Of a stretch of 64,000 nucleotides of DNA, positions 61,634 through 64,000 are shown in pieces; within the stretch, counting starts at the first letter, position 1, and every line of letters begins with the position of its first letter. Source of the DNA: Terriglobia bacterium (lineage in GTDB: Bacteria; Acidobacteriota; Terriglobia; Acidiferrales; UBA7541); the NCBI GenBank assembly GCA_020073705.1, contig JAIQES010000009.1, positions 1 through 64,000 on the forward strand, read 5' to 3'. A model generated the notes under the pieces. The model searched no databases and had not been told where the DNA came from. It was given only the letters and a program-made list of their open reading frames with translations. The translations under genes were made by a program, and so were the position numbers.

Positions 61634-63157
61634 TTACTGCAATCCCGCACCCGTTGATTTGCTTCCCTCAACCGCAGGCTTGCCGGACGCGTCCACGATT
61701 TCAACCGTGCCGTATTTCTCCATGACCGTTTTGATTTTGTTTGCGTCGCCGACGGCAACCACCTGCATCGTTGCGGGATTGATGTATTTCTTTGCGACGC
61801 GTTGGACATCATCCGCTTTGATCGCCGCGATCTGAGCCGGATACTTATCCCAGTAATCGGCCCGGAACTTGTACGCCTTCCGCGTGATGGCGTAGTCGAT
61901 TAACTGCTGCGGGGATTCGAGCGAAAGCGCAAAACGCGCCACGACCGAACGCCTGGCGGCGCCGAGTTCATCGTCCGGCACTTTCTCATCGCGAATGCGG
62001 TTCAACTCGCGCAGGAACTCTGTCATCGCTCCGTCGGTCACTTCCGTGCGCAGGTCGCCGCCGGCGGTCCACGGACCGGCGTACTTTCGCGCGATCAGAT
62101 TGCTGTACACGCCGTAGGTGTAGCCTTTTTCTTCGCGCAGGTTCAGGAACAGACGGCTCGCCGAGCCGGCACCGAGCACTTCATTCAGAACCACCAAAGC
62201 CGGAAAGTCCGGATCGCCGCGTTTGATCGCCAGATTACCCATCAGCAAGGTGGTCTGCACGGATCCGGGCCGGTCCACCAGATACACTTTGCCCTGGGTT
62301 GCGGGAGGAGGCCCTGCCGGGAAATTTACAGACGCCTTTGACCGCTGCCATTCCGCCAGCCATTGACGAAGCTTGGGGATCAACGTTGCGGCGCGCACGT
62401 CGCCTGAGATCGCCAGGATTGTGTTCTCGGGCGCGTAGTGCTTGTCGTGCCAGTCAGCAAGCATTGCCGGTGTCAGCGAGTCAATCGACTCTGGCGTTGC
62501 CGATACGACGGCAGCAGGGTAGGCCCCGTACAACGCGCGACTCAATGTCTGGTTCGCCAGAAAATTGGGTTGCGAGCGCTGTTGCAGAAGAGCGGGTTTT
62601 GCTCGCGATTGATATTGCGCCAACTCGCCGGCTGGAAAGGTTGGGTGGAGGAGCACATCCCTCGCCAGACCGAACCACTGTTCGAAAGTGTCCGACAACC
62701 CTGAAGCGGTTAGGATGGCAGCCCCGGAACCGAATCCCGCGGAAGCGGAGAGGGTTGCCCCCAGCGAATCAATTTGTTCGGCAATTTGCCTGCTCGTGCG
62801 GGTCTTTGTGCCCTCATCCAGCAGCTGGGCCGTTGCTCCGGCCAGTCCGGGCTGGTTTGCCGGCTCGTAGAGAGGTCCCGCACCGTCGATGTCGAATTGC
62901 ACGGTGACGAGCGGGAAGCGATGATCCTCAAGGATCATCACGTTGATTCCATTCGGAAGAGTCACCTCGACCGGACGCGGCAGCTTCACCCGCAGGATTT
63001 CCTTGGATACCGGCGCGCGGTTCAGCCGCTCGACCTTGCTGGCAGGAATAGACTTGTCCTGGTCCTGGTTGGTCTGGCTCCGGCCCGTTGCTGCCGTCGC
63101 GGCGGCCAAGGCCGCAGCCGTCCACATAAGGAACTTCATCCTTACTTTGAGTCTCAT
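61634..63157 (-). CDS. M16-family peptidase-like subunit, non-catalytic
   Basis: 507 aa. Signal peptide MKFLMWTAAALAAATAATGR (about residues 6-25; an earlier Met begins the frame). Two M16 halves. The N-terminal half has LPNGINVMILEDHRFPLVTV but no HxxEH: the site reads PGLAGATAQLLDEGTKTRTS. The C-terminal half has FLNLREEKGYTYGVYSNLIA, the R/Y pair used to bind substrate. Such subunits pair with a catalytic M16 protein, which is encoded next (63176). Exported to the periplasm. Confidence 0.88.
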   Translation of the reverse strand: MRLKVRMKFLMWTAAALAAATAATGRSQTNQDQDKSIPASKVERLNRAPVSKEILRVKLPRPVEVTLPNGINVMILEDHRFPLVTVQFDIDGAGPLYEPANQPGLAGATAQLLDEGTKTRTSRQIAEQIDSLGATLSASAGFGSGAAILTASGLSDTFEQWFGLARDVLLHPTFPAGELAQYQSRAKPALLQQRSQPNFLANQTLSRALYGAYPAAVVSATPESIDSLTPAMLADWHDKHYAPENTILAISGDVRAATLIPKLRQWLAEWQRSKASVNFPAGPPPATQGKVYLVDRPGSVQTTLLMGNLAIKRGDPDFPALVVLNEVLGAGSASRLFLNLREEKGYTYGVYSNLIARKYAGPWTAGGDLRTEVTDGAMTEFLRELNRIRDEKVPDDELGAARRSVVARFALSLESPQQLIDYAITRKAYKFRADYWDKYPAQIAAIKADDVQRVAKKYINPATMQVVAVGDANKIKTVMEKYGTVEIVDASGKPAVEGSKSTGAGLQ

Positions 63158-63175
63158 CGGATTTCCTCCGAGCCT

Positions 63176-64000
63176 TTACCGAGCCGGTGCCGCCTGCGGT
63201 TTCGGAATGGTCAATACAACCGTGCGCTGCGCTTCTCCCAGATACTGGCGGGCCACGCGCTGGATGTCAGCCGGTTGAACTTCACTGTAATTTGCGAGTG
63301 ACGTATTGATCAGGTTGGGATCATGGAAGTACACCGCGTATCGTCCTAGTGTACGCGCACGATTCAGAGTATTTGTCAGCGACTTAGCTTGCTGCAGCCG
63401 GTTCTGTATGCGTATCTTTTCCAGCTCCGCTGCCGTTACTCCATCGGTCTTGACGTGTTCGAACTCTTCGTAAATCAGTTTCTCGACCCCTTCTGCGTCC
63501 TGCCCCGGTTTCAACACCACAAAAGCCTGAAATAGAGCGGGACCGCGCCGCAAGTCGATTCCCCCAGCCACCCGCAGAGCTACCCCTTTCCCCTTCACCA
63601 GCTTCTGGTAGAGCCGTGAAGATGTGCCGCCGAACAAGATGTCACCGAGCATGTCGAGCGCATACCAATCCGGTGTATTTCCGGGGACGGCCTTGTAAAC
63701 AATGTCCAGGCGTGGCAGGCGCGCAAACGAATCCTCGATCACCGTCCTGCGTTCTGCTGTCTGCACGGGTTCGGTCATGTCCACCGGCGGCGACGCAGGC
63801 TGCGCCGGGATGTCCTCAAAGTATTTCCTGATCTTTTCCAGCGCCTCGGGCGTCTTGAAATCTCCCACGAGGGTTAGCACGGCATTGTTCGGCGCGTAGT
63901 ACGTCTTGAAAAATTGCGCCACGTCGGCAAGGCTTGCCGCGTTCAGGTCGGCCATGGACCCCATCGTAGAATGTTTATACGCAAAATTGTCGTACGCGAG
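63176..64000 (-). CDS. M16-family zinc peptidase, C-terminal part (cut by window edge)
   Basis: The C-terminal ~275 residues are present; the gene continues beyond 64000, where the frame stays open upstream of the Met at 63964. Seen: VAQFFKTYYAPNNAVLTLVG, LYQKLVKGKGVALRVAGGID and VAGGIDLRRGPALFQAFVVL, the middle and second half of an M16 protein. The HxxEH zinc site would lie outside the window. It precedes the non-catalytic subunit by 18 bases, giving the usual two-gene arrangement of heterodimeric periplasmic M16 peptidases. Confidence 0.88.
   Translation of the reverse strand, partial: LAYDNFAYKHSTMGSMADLNAASLADVAQFFKTYYAPNNAVLTLVGDFKTPEALEKIRKYFEDIPAQPASPPVDMTEPVQTAERRTVIEDSFARLPRLDIVYKAVPGNTPDWYALDMLGDILFGGTSSRLYQKLVKGKGVALRVAGGIDLRRGPALFQAFVVLKPGQDAEGVEKLIYEEFEHVKTDGVTAAELEKIRIQNRLQQAKSLTNTLNRARTLGRYAVYFHDPNLINTSLANYSEVQPADIQRVARQYLGEAQRTVVLTIPKPQAAPAR

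Overview
The window reads as a chromosomal segment of a GC-rich, Gram-negative, non-proteobacterial bacterium, most likely an Acidobacteriota (Terriglobia-like). The envelope is diderm: there is an LptD, two RND efflux systems with an outer-membrane factor, a DcaP-like porin and a divergent Lgt. NHL-repeat secreted proteins, an RDD/zinc-ribbon protein, 'TFAERLKIYERSF'-type secreted proteins and dispersed 'GTCATTCCGAG' palindromes are also typical of that phylum. The assignment is inferred from gene content and style; no rRNA is present.

Layout. 1-2.8 kb: the start of a Tat-exported SoxC-type molybdoenzyme (cut by the window edge), then a secreted NHL beta-propeller gene between two degenerate IS21-like element ends, one carrying an istA remnant. 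2.8-8.5 kb: a plus-strand run (FAD oxidoreductase, NodU/CmcH carbamoyltransferase, zinc-ribbon protein, YdcF protein, GT39-type membrane glycosyltransferase) that may build or decorate an envelope glycan or lipid. 8.5-12.9 kb: deoxynucleoside kinase, secreted acidobacterial protein, an unknown coiled-coil protein, a truncated amidohydrolase tail and an L-2-hydroxyglutarate-oxidase-like gene whose start overlaps a parS-like palindrome. 12.9-25.7 kb: conserved envelope and housekeeping genes (YibQ-like deacetylase with an S41 pseudoprotease, RDD, lptD, amidase, ccdA-tlpA-cyaY-dsbD-alpha, gltX, anti-sigma factor and antagonist). 25.8-28.3 kb: TauE/SafE transporter, tRNA-Arg(CCG), orphan OmpR-type regulator.

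28.6-47.7 kb, nearly all minus strand: porin, a CHAD plus Ppx-type HD fusion, msrPQ, an MFS transporter, a HEPN-like unknown gene bracketed by 30-bp direct repeats, glnD and amt (nitrogen control), an HD-GYP protein with a degenerate receiver, quinone oxidoreductase, MaoC dehydratase, and an APC permease preceded by a USP-like gene broken by an in-frame TGA. 47.9-59.9 kb: an adaptor-permease RND pair, a flavin reductase, and a full permease-adaptor-OMF RND operon. 60.2-64 kb: Lgt-like gene, small membrane protein, and a paired M16 protease locus (second gene cut by the edge).

No CRISPR array, prophage, intact transposase or recognisable defence island was seen. The most unusual points are substituted catalytic residues in several otherwise intact proteins (S41, GlnD, CHAD-HD, receiver-HD-GYP, Lgt), short repeats bracketing single genes, the parS-like site and the nonsense codon upstream of the APC permease.
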